A stretch of 64,000 nt of DNA from Dugong dugon (GCA_030035585.1 CM057462.1:64700734-64764733), one strand, 5' to 3'. Positions 11,481 to 22,062 are shown, numbered from the stretch's first letter. Program-made: numbers and translations. Notes: generated by a model from the letters alone, not told the origin.

Positions 11481-14400
11481 GACTGAGAGATGTTAGGAGG
11501 TGGCATTGGCAAGACTTGGTGACTGACTAGATGTGGGGTGAGAGGGCCAGAGGAGCTGAGACAGATGCTCAGGTCTGGGCAGAGTGAATGGAGGTGTCGT
11601 TGCTGAGGAGCCAGTTGGGGAGGATGAAGAGTCCGTCCCATCTGGAACGTGAGTCCTTCCAGTGGCCTGTGCCAGGGGTAAGTGTTTGCAGAGGGCAGTG
11701 CAGACCACCTCCAAGAAGCCTGGCCAGAGCAAGTTCTCCCCACCCACACCCTGAAGACTGGGTGGACACTCCTATCTGCCCTCCACAGTAGGAATGTCCC
11801 TCCAGAGCCTGGGGTTGCAGGGACCTGGCCTGGGAGGTGCCGTTTAGCCTGCTTGGATTCTCTTTGGAAGGAAGCCAGGTCCCCCACCCCAGGGTAGCCT
11901 GTCCTCAAGGTGCTCTGAAAAAAAGCAAGCCCTCAGGCTGACAGAAGGACTTCCACTTCCACAGCCCACACCATGCCAGTTCAGATTCTGATCCTTATTG
12001 CTGGGGGTATCCTAAACAAGCAGGACTGAGGTTGGTCTGTTCCATGCCCTCCTCCCTTGCTGGGTGACCCCAAGTTAGTTACAGAATACCTCTATGCCTG
12101 AGATTCCACTACTGAGCCACAAGGAATATCAAGGAGCAGTCGGGGCAGCAACATCCTTCCCTACCTACCACCATCAGAGGATGAGAACTCCTACATGCCA
12201 CCAGGAGAAGATGGGGACGGGGAGACATGCCATTTCTAGGAACCTGGGGCTGTGGGTTTCAGAATGCCTGCACTGGGGCCAGAGTCAAGGATGCCTCTGG
12301 AAATGGACAGAAAGAGACGGACTCCATCCCCAGCTGCCCCCTCCCCAAGTCCAAAGGATCCTGAAGGCCCAGGCTATAGTCAAGGAAGCCAGAGAACCCA
12401 GGGGCTGAGATGTCTGATGGGCGGAGGCAGACTGTCTCCTGCGGAATGTGCCTGGGTGTCTGCATGAGGACTATCCAGTGTGTGGGAGGGTGTCAATGTA
12501 TGAGACTGTGAATCTGTCGGAGTGCACATGTTTGTGTATGTGTCATAGTGTTGTGCGGGTCTTCTACCCCTTCTTTCCTCCCTGCCTTGTGCTGCCTCCC
12601 CCACAATTCTCTGTCTCCTGGGGCCTCACCTGTTTCCTGCTCCCATCTGGTTCCAGACCCATTGAGGACTATGCCACCTCCTTCACTTCTCATTCCCTCT
12701 ACTGCTCTTAGATCTGGCATGGCCCTTTAAGATCATCCCGTTATTTTAGTGAAAGCTGAAACCCAGAGAGAGAAGAGAACTGACTCAGGGTTACTAAGCA
12801 GGTCAGTGGACCCTTCCAGATGAGCACCTAGGCTGACTCCATGCCACCTGCCTGGACCTGTCTCTCCAAATCATAGCTACTATTGGCCAGCACACACCTT
12901 CCTCACCTCCACATGCCTTCTGGGAAAACACAGCTCTGGTTTCCCTCTTGGTCTCAGTGCGGCCATCTTGCCTGAGCTCCAAGTCAGGGTCTCTGATACC
13001 CGGGAAATGTCTACCTTTCGGGGTAGCCCGCCAGCACCTCTGACTCAGCATGTATACAATCAGACTCATCCTCACCTGTGCTGGTCCTTCTCTCTCCATT
13101 GCCCCTTCCTTCCCTCTGTCCTCCTATGGGAGGAAACTCCATCTGAGTTACCTTCAGTTTTCCCCACTCTCTTTCCCCTAGGTCCAACTTGTCACCAGGC
13201 TCTGACATTTCTTCTTTTGAAGTGCCCCTGGAACCTTCTCTGTGTCCTCTCTCTCCCCATGGGCAGGGGGCTGAAATCTAGCTGTTTGCCAAGGCTGTAC
13301 CTATGGGCTGCAACTGCCTCACAGAGAGTGCTGTTTTTCTGATTCCTCTGCTCCAGTTTTGCACAGAAGTACAATAGAGGCTGGAGGCGGCCATGCCCAT
13401 AGGCCTTCTTCAAACTCCAAGATCCTCTAGAATCTGGCCTCAAGGTGTCCACCTGTCTAGCCTCACCACCCACTGCTCCCCTCACAACCCCCATACTCCT
13501 TTCAAGCTAGGCTTCTCACAGCCAGAACCTACCTCACCTATTCATTTAGCTGTTTCAGTACCTAGGCTGATGCAGGCTATAATCAGCCTTGAGGGCCTGG
13601 CTCAAGCCCACTTCCTTATGATCAGCCTCTGCCAGCCAGCTGCATGGACTCAGCACTTGGGCACAGATGGACCCTGTGAGGCCATGGAGTCCCACCTCCA
13701 CCAGTGTATAGACTTCAGGGCTCTCTGACCCTCACCTGGCGCTGCTCTAGAATTACAAGATGGAGCCTGATTTGGTTTGGTTTGCATTAAACACTTGCCT
13801 GAGCCAGAAGAAGTTCCCAGATCTTTTTGCTCAATGTCAAGGAACTTATCCCCTCCCAATATGGCCTAGTCCATCTTTGAGCAATTTGGACAGTGCGCAA
13901 AGCCCTTTCCCCTTTGTTCCTAAGTTTGCCCTCTTGTAGCTCCTCATCACTGGTTCCAGCTCTCCTCTCTGTGGCTGAACCGAACTGCCCTGCAGTGACT
14001 TAAACGCAGTGTCTGGAACACAGCCTTTGGTGGATTACGTGAGAGGGGCAAGAACCCCTCCTTCCTCCTTGGAACTTACGTCAGGTTGTTTTATTTTTTT
14101 ATGTTCTCCTGCCATCACACTCACTCCAGAGACAAGGGAACTCAGACCCAGAGAAAGGAAGGGTTCGTCCAAGGTCAACCAGAGCTCATCAGCAGCAGAG
14201 TGAAGGCCAGGATCCAGCTGGGGGCATTTTCTGTTGGACCTCTGGCCCTGCTGAACATGGGTAGACTACCTGCTTAACTCTTGAGGGCTGCCCTCCAGCT
14301 ATGAAAGAACTAGCACTGCCCCATACACAAAGCCAGTGCCCCCTCTGTGCTCGGAAGCTTCTTCCAGAGGGCAGGGCTCAGGGTTGTGGGCTTAGAATGG

Positions 14401-14653
14401 GGAGGTGGCAGTGAGGGTGGGAGGGGCTGAGGAAGGCAATAATCCCACACCCTTGCCAGCTTCAGAGGAGCTGGTGCTGAGGCAGTTGCCATAGTGACAA
14501 TAGCTCCCTGGTCAGGAGATTTTTCTCTTTCCTCTCCTCTTGCTCTTCTCCAAGCAACAGCAGCACCCAGGTCTTTGGGCTTCAACTGGGCAGGACTTCT
14601 CCCTCTCTTAGCTAATGGGAGGCAGGGCATGTTAAACAAAGGGTGGGCTCTGT

Positions 14654-14960
14654 TGACCACCCCCATCTTGGGGCTGTCCATGCCAGGGTGGGCTGGTGGT
14701 CTAGGAGACACTCCTAATGGAAGGGACCTGGAGAGTGTGTGGGTGAAGGTGGCCTGGGTACGAAGCAATGGCCCCTCAGTGAGGACTAAAGCCCCTCAGG
14801 CCTCTCTGAAAGGTCCTAACGATTTACGGAAAGAGTGAAAGAGTCCTGTTTTCCCATAGTCTTCCACAGAACCAGAGCATGTAAGTGTGGAAGGTTGTTA
14901 AAGATTATCTCATCCAATCCATCCCCCTGTCCTGGGATGGATCAGAGGGAAGTGACTTGG
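14654..14960 (+). repeat. 307-bp direct repeat, copy 1
   Basis: Matches 15516-15822 at a constant offset of 862 bases with no gaps. I count 12 mismatches, about 96% identity. It lies in HPCAL4 intron 1. Its end includes a MIR-like phrase (GGAAGTGACTTGGCC). Confidence 0.93.
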
Positions 14961-15515
14961 CCAAAGTCAAACAATAACTTGGGGCAAAGGCAAAATTTGA
15001 ACCCAGCTCTGCCCTCCGGGTTCAGGACACCTTAGGGAAAGGAGTGACACAGTTCACACGGAGCTTTGGCATGGTCCCCCAGGGGAAGCAGGAAGATGGA
15101 AGTGGGGAAGGCACTGGGCCTAAGAAGACCAGAGAGGGTACAGATGAGAAAGATATCTGAGAGGTAGAATGAGAGGACTTGGTGGTTTGACTGTGAGGGG
15201 TGAGGGGAATGGGGCCTTGGTAGTAGTGACTGAGAGGGTATGGATGGTCTGCTGGGGGCGATGTCCCTGCCTCAACCTCGATCAAGGCAAAAGAGGCCAA
15301 ACATGGGGACTTTCCCTAGCACTGGGGCCATGGGGAGGGACTGTTGAGACACTTTGTATTTGTGAGGAAGGAAAACTGGGGGGTGGGATGCAACTTTCCT
15401 CCCTCAGGTATGCTGTGAGCTCTGTCAGCTTGAGGAGTGGAAAGTGGGGACAGTCAGAGGTGACAGTGTGAGGTGGGAGTGGGCTCTTATGGAGGTAGAG
15501 GCTGTCTTTGGCCTT

Positions 15516-15822
15516 TGACCACCCCCATCTCAGGGCTGTCCATGCCAGGGTGGGCTGGTGGTCTAGGAGACACTCCTAATGGAAGGGACCTGGAGAGTGT
15601 GTGGGTGAAGGTGGCCTGGGTACGAAGCAATGGCCCCTCAGTGAGGACTAAAGCCCCTCAGGCCTCTCTGAAAGGTCCTAAAGATTTACGGAAAGAGTGA
15701 AAGGGTCCTGTTTTCCCATAGCCTGTCACAGAACCAGAGCATGTAAGTGTGGAAGGTTGTTAAACATTATCTCATCCAGTCCATCCCCCTGTCTTGGGAG
15801 GGATCAGAGAGAAGTGACTTGG
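15516..15822 (+). repeat. 307-bp direct repeat, copy 2
   Basis: Second copy of the repeat at 14654-14960. The 555 bases between the copies are not duplicated, so this is not a simple tandem unit. The copies diverge sharply after 14960 and 15822. Confidence 0.93.
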
Positions 15823-15968
15823 GGCCCTGTGGTGTGAAGTTTGGTGAGCTGCTGGTGGGGCTGGGTGGTGTGGGTGGGGGCTACAGGTGGAAGTGGGAGG
15901 TTGCCATGGGGCTGGGAGACCGTGCATCGCCAAAACAGCAGGAGGAAGGGTAATTGGTGCTCCCTCAG

Positions 15969-15988
15969 GTGCGTGTGTGTGTGCGCGC

Positions 15989-16037
<49 letters not shown>

Positions 16038-16040
16038 TGT
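15969..16040. repeat. (GT)n/(CG) alternating purine-pyrimidine tract
   Basis: GT dinucleotides interrupted by a GCGCGCGC block at about 15983-15990, then an uninterrupted GT run to 16036, followed by GCGCCCGCACACACGCGC. Such tracts favour left-handed DNA. It sits about 270 bases inside intron 1 from the proposed HPCAL4 exon 1. Confidence 0.95.
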
Positions 16041-16307
16041 GCGCCCGCACACACGCGCTCAGGGCCAGAGCAATGGTTGTTCTTACCTGAGCTAGGATAA
16101 GGGGGCAGGTCTGCCTCCCTCCCTGGGACACTTGAGGCCGGGACTGAGGTGGAGGCCCCCTGGCCAGGGACGGGTCCTCCAGGTGCTGACGCCTATGGGT
16201 GAATCAGAGGGGGTTGGAGATGAGGATGGGAATAGGTGGTGGAGGGGGTGGGAGTAAGGGCTTCGGCCCCGGGGAGTGCCTCCGAGGTCCCATCCCACCC
16301 ACGTTAC

Positions 16308-16440
16308 CTGAGGCCGCTCGCCGCGTCGCTGGATGGCTCTGAGCCTCGGCGGGCCGCGGGGACCAAGACTGGCTCTGGGACTGTCGGCCAGGTCCTCCTA
16401 GATCCGCGCCGGAGCCGCCTCCCAGCTCTTGTATCACTAT
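16308..16440 (-). other. HPCAL4: Proposed non-coding exon 1 of HPCAL4
   Basis: A strong minus-strand donor, CTCAG|GTAACG, follows 16308. It is preceded by about 130 GC-rich bases, with promoter-type motifs a further 20-70 bases upstream. Visinin-like genes usually begin with a non-coding exon, and the start-codon exon has only eight UTR bases, so an upstream exon is required. A second good donor (CTCAG|GTAAGA after 16087) is the alternative. The transcription start is an estimate. Confidence 0.5.
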
Positions 16441-16461
16441 GTGCTTCTCAGGGGCAACACG

Positions 16462-16509
16462 ATTTGCATAAAGCCCGCCTCATCTCGGGCAAGTTGGGCG
16501 TTGATTGGT
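16462..16509 (-). promoter_or_regulatory. HPCAL4: HPCAL4 promoter motifs: CCAAT box and octamer
   Basis: On the minus strand a CCAAT box (AACCAATCAA, about 16509-16500) lies about 35 bases upstream of a perfect octamer ATGCAAAT (16469-16462). Both are upstream of the proposed exon 1. Octamers bind POU factors, which fits a neuronal gene. The function is inferred from the motifs. Confidence 0.45.
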
Positions 16510-17720
16510 TCGGCTGGGGCGGAGTGACAGGCGGGGTTTCAGGTCGGGATGGGGTGGCCCGCGAGGCTTGGCTGGAGAAGCGCGCCCCGACGCTGACCTT
16601 CCGGGCCTCGAGAGGAAGGGGGAGGGCTGTACGCTGGTCTGCACCCCCGCCCTGAGGCTCAGACCCCGGGCTGCAGTCTAGGGCGAAAAGTGCCAACGAT
16701 TGAAACGGATTCGCAGAAACAACCGCGCTGTTGCTACGGAAACGGGACAGCCACAGCCGAGTCTCTAAGCCTTCCCTTACTGGGCCCCAGCGGAGGTGGG
16801 GGTGGAAGAGGGGATGAGTCACAAGATGCGATCCCCCCCCAACTCATATCCCACCCGAAATTGAAGAAGGGCAACAAGGAGCTGCCAAGTAGCTGGGTGG
16901 GAGGCGGAAGAGCTGGGATGGTCTAGCAGCGCACACCTTCTCATTAGTCCCTCATACACACCCACTCCCCTCACGCTGAGCAGCAGAGAGGAAGGTGGGT
17001 GGGCGCAGAGAGTGCAGTATGGATGGCGAGGAACCCACACCCACCTAGCCCCACGCAAGCCCTGGACTGCCTCCAGCCACCGCTGCAATCCCCAGTCTCC
17101 ATCCCTCCCTAGACAGTACCTCCCTGTTGTCCATGGACCCCAATAGGCCACTCGGGTTCTCCCCCAGAAGGAACCCTCTGCCTAATCCATGGACCCCTCC
17201 ATTCCCCACCTTCCCATCTTTCCGTCCCGTAGACAGAGCCGGTTCCCAGGCGCCGCCAGTCTCCGGCCTCAGATGTTGACACAAACCCGTGGCGGTTTAC
17301 ACTGAGCGGGTCTGGAAGGCTTCAGGGACCCGGGGACACCTCCTCCTGCACTTGAGGGTCTCCCCAAAGCCCGGCTCGGCCGTCCTGGCTGCACCGGCAG
17401 CCGAGAGCTCCCGACGGTGAGAAGGCACCCTTTTACCCCAAACGGGGCGAAAGGGGAACAGATAGCCCCCGGCTGGGCCACGTGCGGGGGAGGGATTTCT
17501 GGGAATCTGTCAAAAGCGGGGGCGGGGCGTCTGGTGCTTGGTCGAATAGGAGCGGGGATGTTGAAGACCCGCGGCGAAGAGGCGGGGCTTCTGCCGGAGT
17601 CGCGAACCCTAAGGCCGGCTGGGCAATGGGAGGTGGGGGTGGGGCATGGGTCTGCCGCGGGTGGAGGCGAGGCTTCTGGGGCTGGTCCCAGCAACTCCCG
17701 GGTCAGGCTCGCTGGGGAGG

Positions 17721-18254
17721 AAGCAGTGGAAGTCCTTCTTCTTTAGGAACCGTCACATTCCCCCTTACACTGGTTTTGCCGCCCGTTCTACTGGCTGCAA
17801 TTTATTTCCTCTCTGGGCCCCTAGCAGGGTGCAAGCTACCTGGGGCTACCAGTTAGGAGGCGCATCCCAAGCCCCCATGGGTGGATGACTCACAGGGTGG
17901 GGATAGGTGTCTGAAAGCCATGACTGTACCACTTCCTTCCTGGGTACTATCTGTGCTCTGGGGACCCAGAGATGGCAAGAACGCATTCCTGCTCACAGAT
18001 AACCATAATCCAAGGCATGAGAAACTGGGGAGAGACAGCCGGGAAAGTTGGAAATGGGACCTGAAGTTCTAAAATGAGTCTCAGCTTTGCCAATTTCTCC
18101 ACAGATGACCCCACATATGACTGTAGGCAAAACCTTTCTCTCCCTGGGCCTCCCTCCTGGTCTGTAAAATGTGGGAGCTGGTACAGGAGGCCCAGAGGAA
18201 CTGGGGAAGAATTTCAAATAGGAGGGTGAAGAAAGACCATTTGTCATCCCGAGC
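17721..18254. other. Upstream flank with a MIR-like fragment
   Basis: About 18060-18200 resembles a forward MIR core ('gtctcagctttgccaatttc', 'ctccctcctggtctgtaaaa'). Otherwise nothing is recognised. No exon is seen. Confidence 0.45.
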
Positions 18255-18580
18255 AGACAGACTAGGAAGAAAGGCCTGGCAATCTACTTCCAAAAATTAG
18301 CCAGTTGAAAACCTTATGGATCACAGCAGAACATTGTCCGACTCGCTTGTTTTGAACATGTCATCAGGAGTGGTCAATCACTGGAGGAGGACATGGTGTC
18401 TGGTGAAGTGAAATGCCAGCAAAGGCAAGGGAGACCCTTGATGAGATGTATTGTCACAGTAGCTGTAACAATGGACTTGAACATGCCAGCAATCCTGAGG
18501 ATGATGCAAGACTGGGCAGCATTTCATTCTGCATAAGGTCACCATGAGTAGGAGTCAACTCCACAGCAGCTATCTGTAAT
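18255..18580 (+). mobile_element. Internally deleted RTE derivative
   Basis: The left part (GACAGACTAGGAAGAAAGG..., near 18256-18350) matches the RTE 5' region, seen inverted at about 28400-28450. From about 18355 the text jumps to the RTE 3' coding region (CATGTCATCAGGAGTGG) and ends in the shared tail (GGTCACCATGAGTAGGAGTC). About 2 kb of the LINE is missing between the two, so the element depends on RTE enzymes. Confidence 0.7.
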
Positions 18581-18629
18581 CTGACTGCTCCACTGGATTT
18601 AAGTATAACTAATACATATGTCGAAAGCT

Positions 18630-18835
18630 TAGATCCCTGGGTAGTACAAATGGTTTGTGCTCGATTACTAATCAAAATGTTGGAGAGTCAAACCAACCCA
18701 GTGGTGCCACGGAAAAAAGGCCTGGCTATCTGCTTCTATAAAGATAACAGCCAAGAAAACCCTATGGAGCTCAGTTCTACTCTGTAACATGTGACGTTGC
18801 CATGAGTCAGACGACGACAGGCTTGGTTTTTTATT
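18630..18835 (+). mobile_element. AfroSINE, older variant
   Basis: Forward copy with a diverged head (CCCTGGGTAGTACAAATGG), the middle ATAAAGATAACAGCCAAGAA and tail GTTGCCATGAGTCAGACG. This is the longer AfroSINE subtype without the CCGCTCCTTGG block. Confidence 0.8.
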
Positions 18836-18839
18836 TTAT

Positions 18840-19085
18840 TGGGAGCTTACTTCGTGTCAGGTGCTATTCTGGCACTTCATACGTATTACCTACTTTATCG
18901 CTCATAAGAACTCTATGAGGTAGGTACTATTACTATTCCCACATAGCAGATGAGGAAATGAGGCACAGAAGAGTTAAGGGGACTGGCCCAAGTTCACATA
19001 CCTAGTAAAGCTGTAGAACTGGGATTTGAATGCAAGCAGTCTGGCTCCAGAGCCCACACTCGTAGCCAGCACACAATACTGCCTC
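18840..19085 (-). mobile_element. MIR SINE
   Basis: Reverse MIR: GAGGTAGGTACTATTACTAT, GATGAGGAAATGAGGCACAG, AACTGGGATTTGAATGCAAG, and a terminal block with CTGGCTCCAGAGCCCACACT. Nearly full length. Confidence 0.88.
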
Positions 19086-19249
19086 TCCCTAGGCCCTTCA
19101 GATCCTTAAGGAAAAGGACCTTACATTGGAATATTTGTTTCTGATTCCCACAATGCTATTATTAAAAGGCAAAGCCCAGCCTCCTGGGAACAGATTCTCT
19201 GTCTTAGAGTCCACTAAGACGTAGGATTCCAGGAGCAGAGGTAGAGAGA

Positions 19250-19305
19250 ACAATGAGAACCCATTGCCATCGAGTTGATTCTGACTCATACCGACCCTGT
19301 AACCT
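19250..19305 (-). mobile_element. AfroSINE tail fragment
   Basis: Only the 3' tail remains (CCATCGAGTTGATTCTGACTC ending in GACCCTGTAACC). Too short to call a subtype. About 19305-20000 holds only a weak L2/MIR-like phrase at about 19640-19720. Confidence 0.65.
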
Positions 19306-20000
19306 GAACTACAAGGGAGCCAGTGTGAGGCTCCTCCTGGCCATCCCCGTTCCCCAGCCCTGGAATCAAGCATAGGATCCCGGAATCCCAGGTGAGATGG
19401 GAAGGAAGGCAACGGGAAGTTTTTAAAGCAGGATTTGTTGTGCTTGCTCTGGCCCTTTAAACCAGGCAGGATGACCCATGCAACCTGACCCAGGAATCAT
19501 CTTAGAGGCTCCCTGCCCCCCTGCACTGTTCCTGAACTCCTAGTCATAACCCATCTTCATCTGCTCCTAATACTCGACTCTGAGACACTGATCTTGATCC
19601 TGCCTCTGACTCCTAGGTTTAATGTTTAAAGCAGTAATAGCTGACATTGACTGGGTTGCTGCACTATGTGCTGGCTAAGTTCTTTATCTGCATTATCTCA
19701 CTTAATCCCAAAGATGACTATTGTCAAGGTGATATTAAAAATATCTAGCTGCCTGTTAAGGCACAAGCATTACTAATCAGAACAGATGCTGGCCTTAGTG
19801 CTAGATCAGTTCTTATTAGCTCTCTATTCTGCCAAAAGTTAACACTTTAGTGACTGGATCAAGGGATGGGGGCATGGGCAGGGGAGAAGCTAGGGTGACG
19901 AGGGACTCAGGGCTATGGCTATCTATTTACCAATCAATTTTGAAGTATTTCGATGTTTTAACAACCAATTCAGCTGTACCGGTGTATAGCAGCTGAATTT

Positions 20001-21485
20001 CAGCCCCAGTATTTTATTTTATTGTACTTTAAGTGAAAGTTTACAATTCAAGTTAGTCTCTCATACAAAAATTTATATATACATTGTTATGTAACCCTAA
20101 TTGCTCTCCCTATACTGTGACAGCACACTCCTCCTTTCCAGCCCTGATTTCCCGTGTCCATTCAGCCAGCTCCTGACCCTCTCTGCTTTCTCTTCTTACC
20201 TCTGCACAGGAGTTGCCAATTTAGTCCCATGTATCTACTTGAGCTAAGAAGCACACTCTTCATGAGTATCATTTTTTTGTCCCATAATCCCATCTAATGT
20301 TTGTCTGAAGAGTTGGCCTCAGGAATGGTTTTAGTGCTGGGTTGACAGAGAATTCAGAGGCCATGGCTTTCTGGGGTTCCTCCAGTCTCAGTCAGACCAT
20401 TAAGTCCAGTCTTTTTACTAGAACTTGAGTTCTGCACCCCACTTCTCTACTGCTCCATCAGGGACTGTCTGTTGTGTTCCCTGTCAGGGCAGTCATTGGT
20501 GGTAGCCAGGCACCATCTAGTTCCTCTGGTCTCAGGCTGATGGAGTCTCTGGTTTATGTGGCCCTTTCTGTCTCTTGGGCTAATACTTTCCTTGTGACTC
20601 TGGTGTTCTCCATTCTCCTTTACTCCAGGCGGGTTGGGACCAATTGATGCATCTTAGATGGCCTCTTGCTAGTTTTTAAGACCCCAGATGCCACTCTCCA
20701 AAGTAGGATGCAGAACATTTTCTTAATAAACTTTGTCATGCCAATTGACCTAGATGTCCCCTGAAAGCATGGTCCCCAGACCCCTGCCCCTGCTACTCTG
20801 TGCCTCGAAGTGTTTGGTTGTATTCAGAAAACTTCTTAGCTTTTGGTTTAGTCCAGTTGTATGACTTCCCCTCTATTGTGTGCTGTTCTTCCCTTCACCT
20901 AAGATAATTCTTGTCTACTATCTAGTTAGTGATTGTTCTTTATCATTGCATAGTATTCCATTGTGTGAATATACCATAATTTGTTTATCCATTCATCCGT
21001 TGATGTGCACCTAGGTTATTTCCAACATTTTGCTATTGTGAACAGTGCTGCAGTGAACATGGGTGTGCATGTATCTATTTGTGTGACGGCTCTTATTTCT
21101 CCAGGATATATTCCAAGGAGCCGGATTGCTGGATCGTACGGTACTTCTATTTCTAGCTTTTTAAGGAAGCGCCAAATCGATTTCCAAAGTGATTGTACCA
21201 TTTTACATTCCCACCAACAGTGTATAAGTGTTCCAGTCTCTCTACAGTCTCTCCAACATTTATTATTTTGTGTTTTTTGGATTAATGCTAGCCTTGTTGG
21301 GGGGAGATGGTATCTCATTGTAGTTTTGATTTGCATTTCTCTAATGGCTAATGATTGTAAGCATTTCTTCCTGTGTCTGTTAGCAGCATGAATGTCTTCC
21401 TTGGCAAAGTGCCTGTTCATATCCTTTGCCCATTTTTTAATTGTGTTATTTGTCTTTTTGTTGTTGAGTCAGCCCCAGTATTTTT
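20001..21485 (-). mobile_element. 5'-truncated L1 with target-site duplication
   Basis: Flanked by direct repeats CAGCCCCAGTATTTT at 20001-20015 and 21470-21484. The body (20016-21469) is an L1 3' UTR followed on the minus strand by the C-terminal end of ORF2. The frame at 21016-21420 shows the usual ORF2 tail motifs: [17 protein letters not shown] and a YDPAI-type block. The poly(A) end is at 20016-20027. It is truncated upstream and inactive. Confidence 0.93.
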
Positions 21486-21489
21486 ATCT

Positions 21490-21705
21490 TCAAGGTCCCT
21501 CAGTGTCACAAACAGTTTGCGCTCAACTACTAACCTAAAGATTGGTGGTTTTGAACCTATCCTGCAGCACAGTGGAAGAAAGACCTGGAGATCTGCTTCC
21601 GTAAAGATTGCAGCCAAGAAAACCCTGTGGAGCACTTCTACTCTGTAACACATGGGATCAACATGATTCGGAATAGACTCAACAGCAACAGGTTTTGTCT
21701 GTTTG
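21490..21705 (+). mobile_element. AfroSINE, older variant
   Basis: Forward copy: head GGTCCCTCAGTGTCACAAAC, middle GTAAAGATTGCAGCCAAGAA, tail with CACATGGGATCAACATGATT. It abuts the right target duplication of the L1. Confidence 0.8.
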
Positions 21706-21724
21706 TTTACTGTTATATTCAGAG

Positions 21725-22062
21725 AGGCATTGGTGGTTCAGTGGTAGAATTCTTGCCTTCCATGCAAGAGATCCCGGTTCAACTCCTGGCCAATGCACCT
21801 CATGTGTAGCTACCACCCCTGTGTCAGTGAAGGCTTGCACATTGCTTTGATGCTGAACAGGTTTCATCAGAGTTTCCAGACTAAGACAGACTAGGAAGAA
21901 AGGCTTGGTGATCTACTTCCAAGAATCAGCCAGTGAAAACCCCACGGACCACAACAATTGGATCTGCAACTGATTATGGGGAAGGCACAGGAGCAGGTAG
22001 TGTCTGTTGCATGTGGGATCGCCATGAGTAGGGGCTGACTTGAGAGTGGCTAGCAACAATAA
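21725..22062 (+). mobile_element. Chimeric SINE: tRNA-Gly head plus RTE 5' and 3' ends
   Basis: The first 71 bases are a complete tRNA-Gly-like sequence. They are followed by about 50 bases of linker, then by the RTE 5'-region text (CCAGACTAAGACAGACTAGG, near 21878), and finally by an RTE-type tail (GGGATCGCCATGAGTAGGGG, near 22016). A tRNA promoter plus a LINE 3' end is the standard SINE design. The head differs from that of AfroSINE. Confidence 0.7.
21727..21797 (+). tRNA. tRNA-Gly(UCC)-like sequence, probably a SINE head rather than a gene
   Basis: The acceptor stem pairs GCATTGG with CCAATGC, followed by discriminator A. The D arm has GGTTCAGTGGTAG (A box). The anticodon stem CTTGC/GCAAG encloses the loop CTTCCAT, giving anticodon TCC. 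The T arm is degraded (CGGTTCAACTCCTGG in place of a perfect stem and TTCGA). The length, 71 nt, equals nuclear tRNA-Gly. There is no poly-T terminator directly after it and RTE sequence follows. Confidence 0.6.

Larger units (their letters stand above)
10187..16307 (-). other. HPCAL4: HPCAL4 first intron (proposed)
   Basis: Lies between the proposed non-coding exon 1 donor and the exon carrying the start codon. It holds a CA repeat (10475), L2-like sequence (10730-11340), an ancient repeat (11160-11480), a MIR-like stretch near 14100-14220, two copies of a 307-bp repeat, and a GT repeat. I saw no extra exon between 11.5 and 14.6 kb. Confidence 0.6.
16240..17720. promoter_or_regulatory. CpG island at the HPCAL4 5' end
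   Basis: Dense CpG dinucleotides and GC boxes (GGGGCGGGGC near 17519-17528) compared with a CpG-poor surround. There are two denser lobes, 16240-16770 and 17230-17720. The left lobe carries the promoter signals described for HPCAL4. The right lobe contains a CACGTG E-box at about 17479 and several GC boxes, and could be an alternative promoter or enhancer. Confidence 0.75.

Noticed and set aside
11450..11908. 152-residue minus-strand frame, and the 152-residue frame at 14310-14768
   Set aside because: Both lie in the first HPCAL4 intron, with no motif and no exon boundaries. The second lies largely within the duplicated 307-bp segment, which contains no known domain.
15772..16131. Thr/His-rich open frames
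   Set aside because: They arise entirely from translation of the GT/CA repeat. The same applies to the frames at 33432-33802.
21016..21420. 134-residue minus-strand protein
   Set aside because: It is the C-terminal end of L1 ORF2 within a truncated L1 bounded by target duplications.
21727..21797. Functional tRNA-Gly gene
   Set aside because: The T arm is degraded, no oligo-T terminator follows, and RTE sequence continues directly, so a SINE head or pseudogene is more likely.
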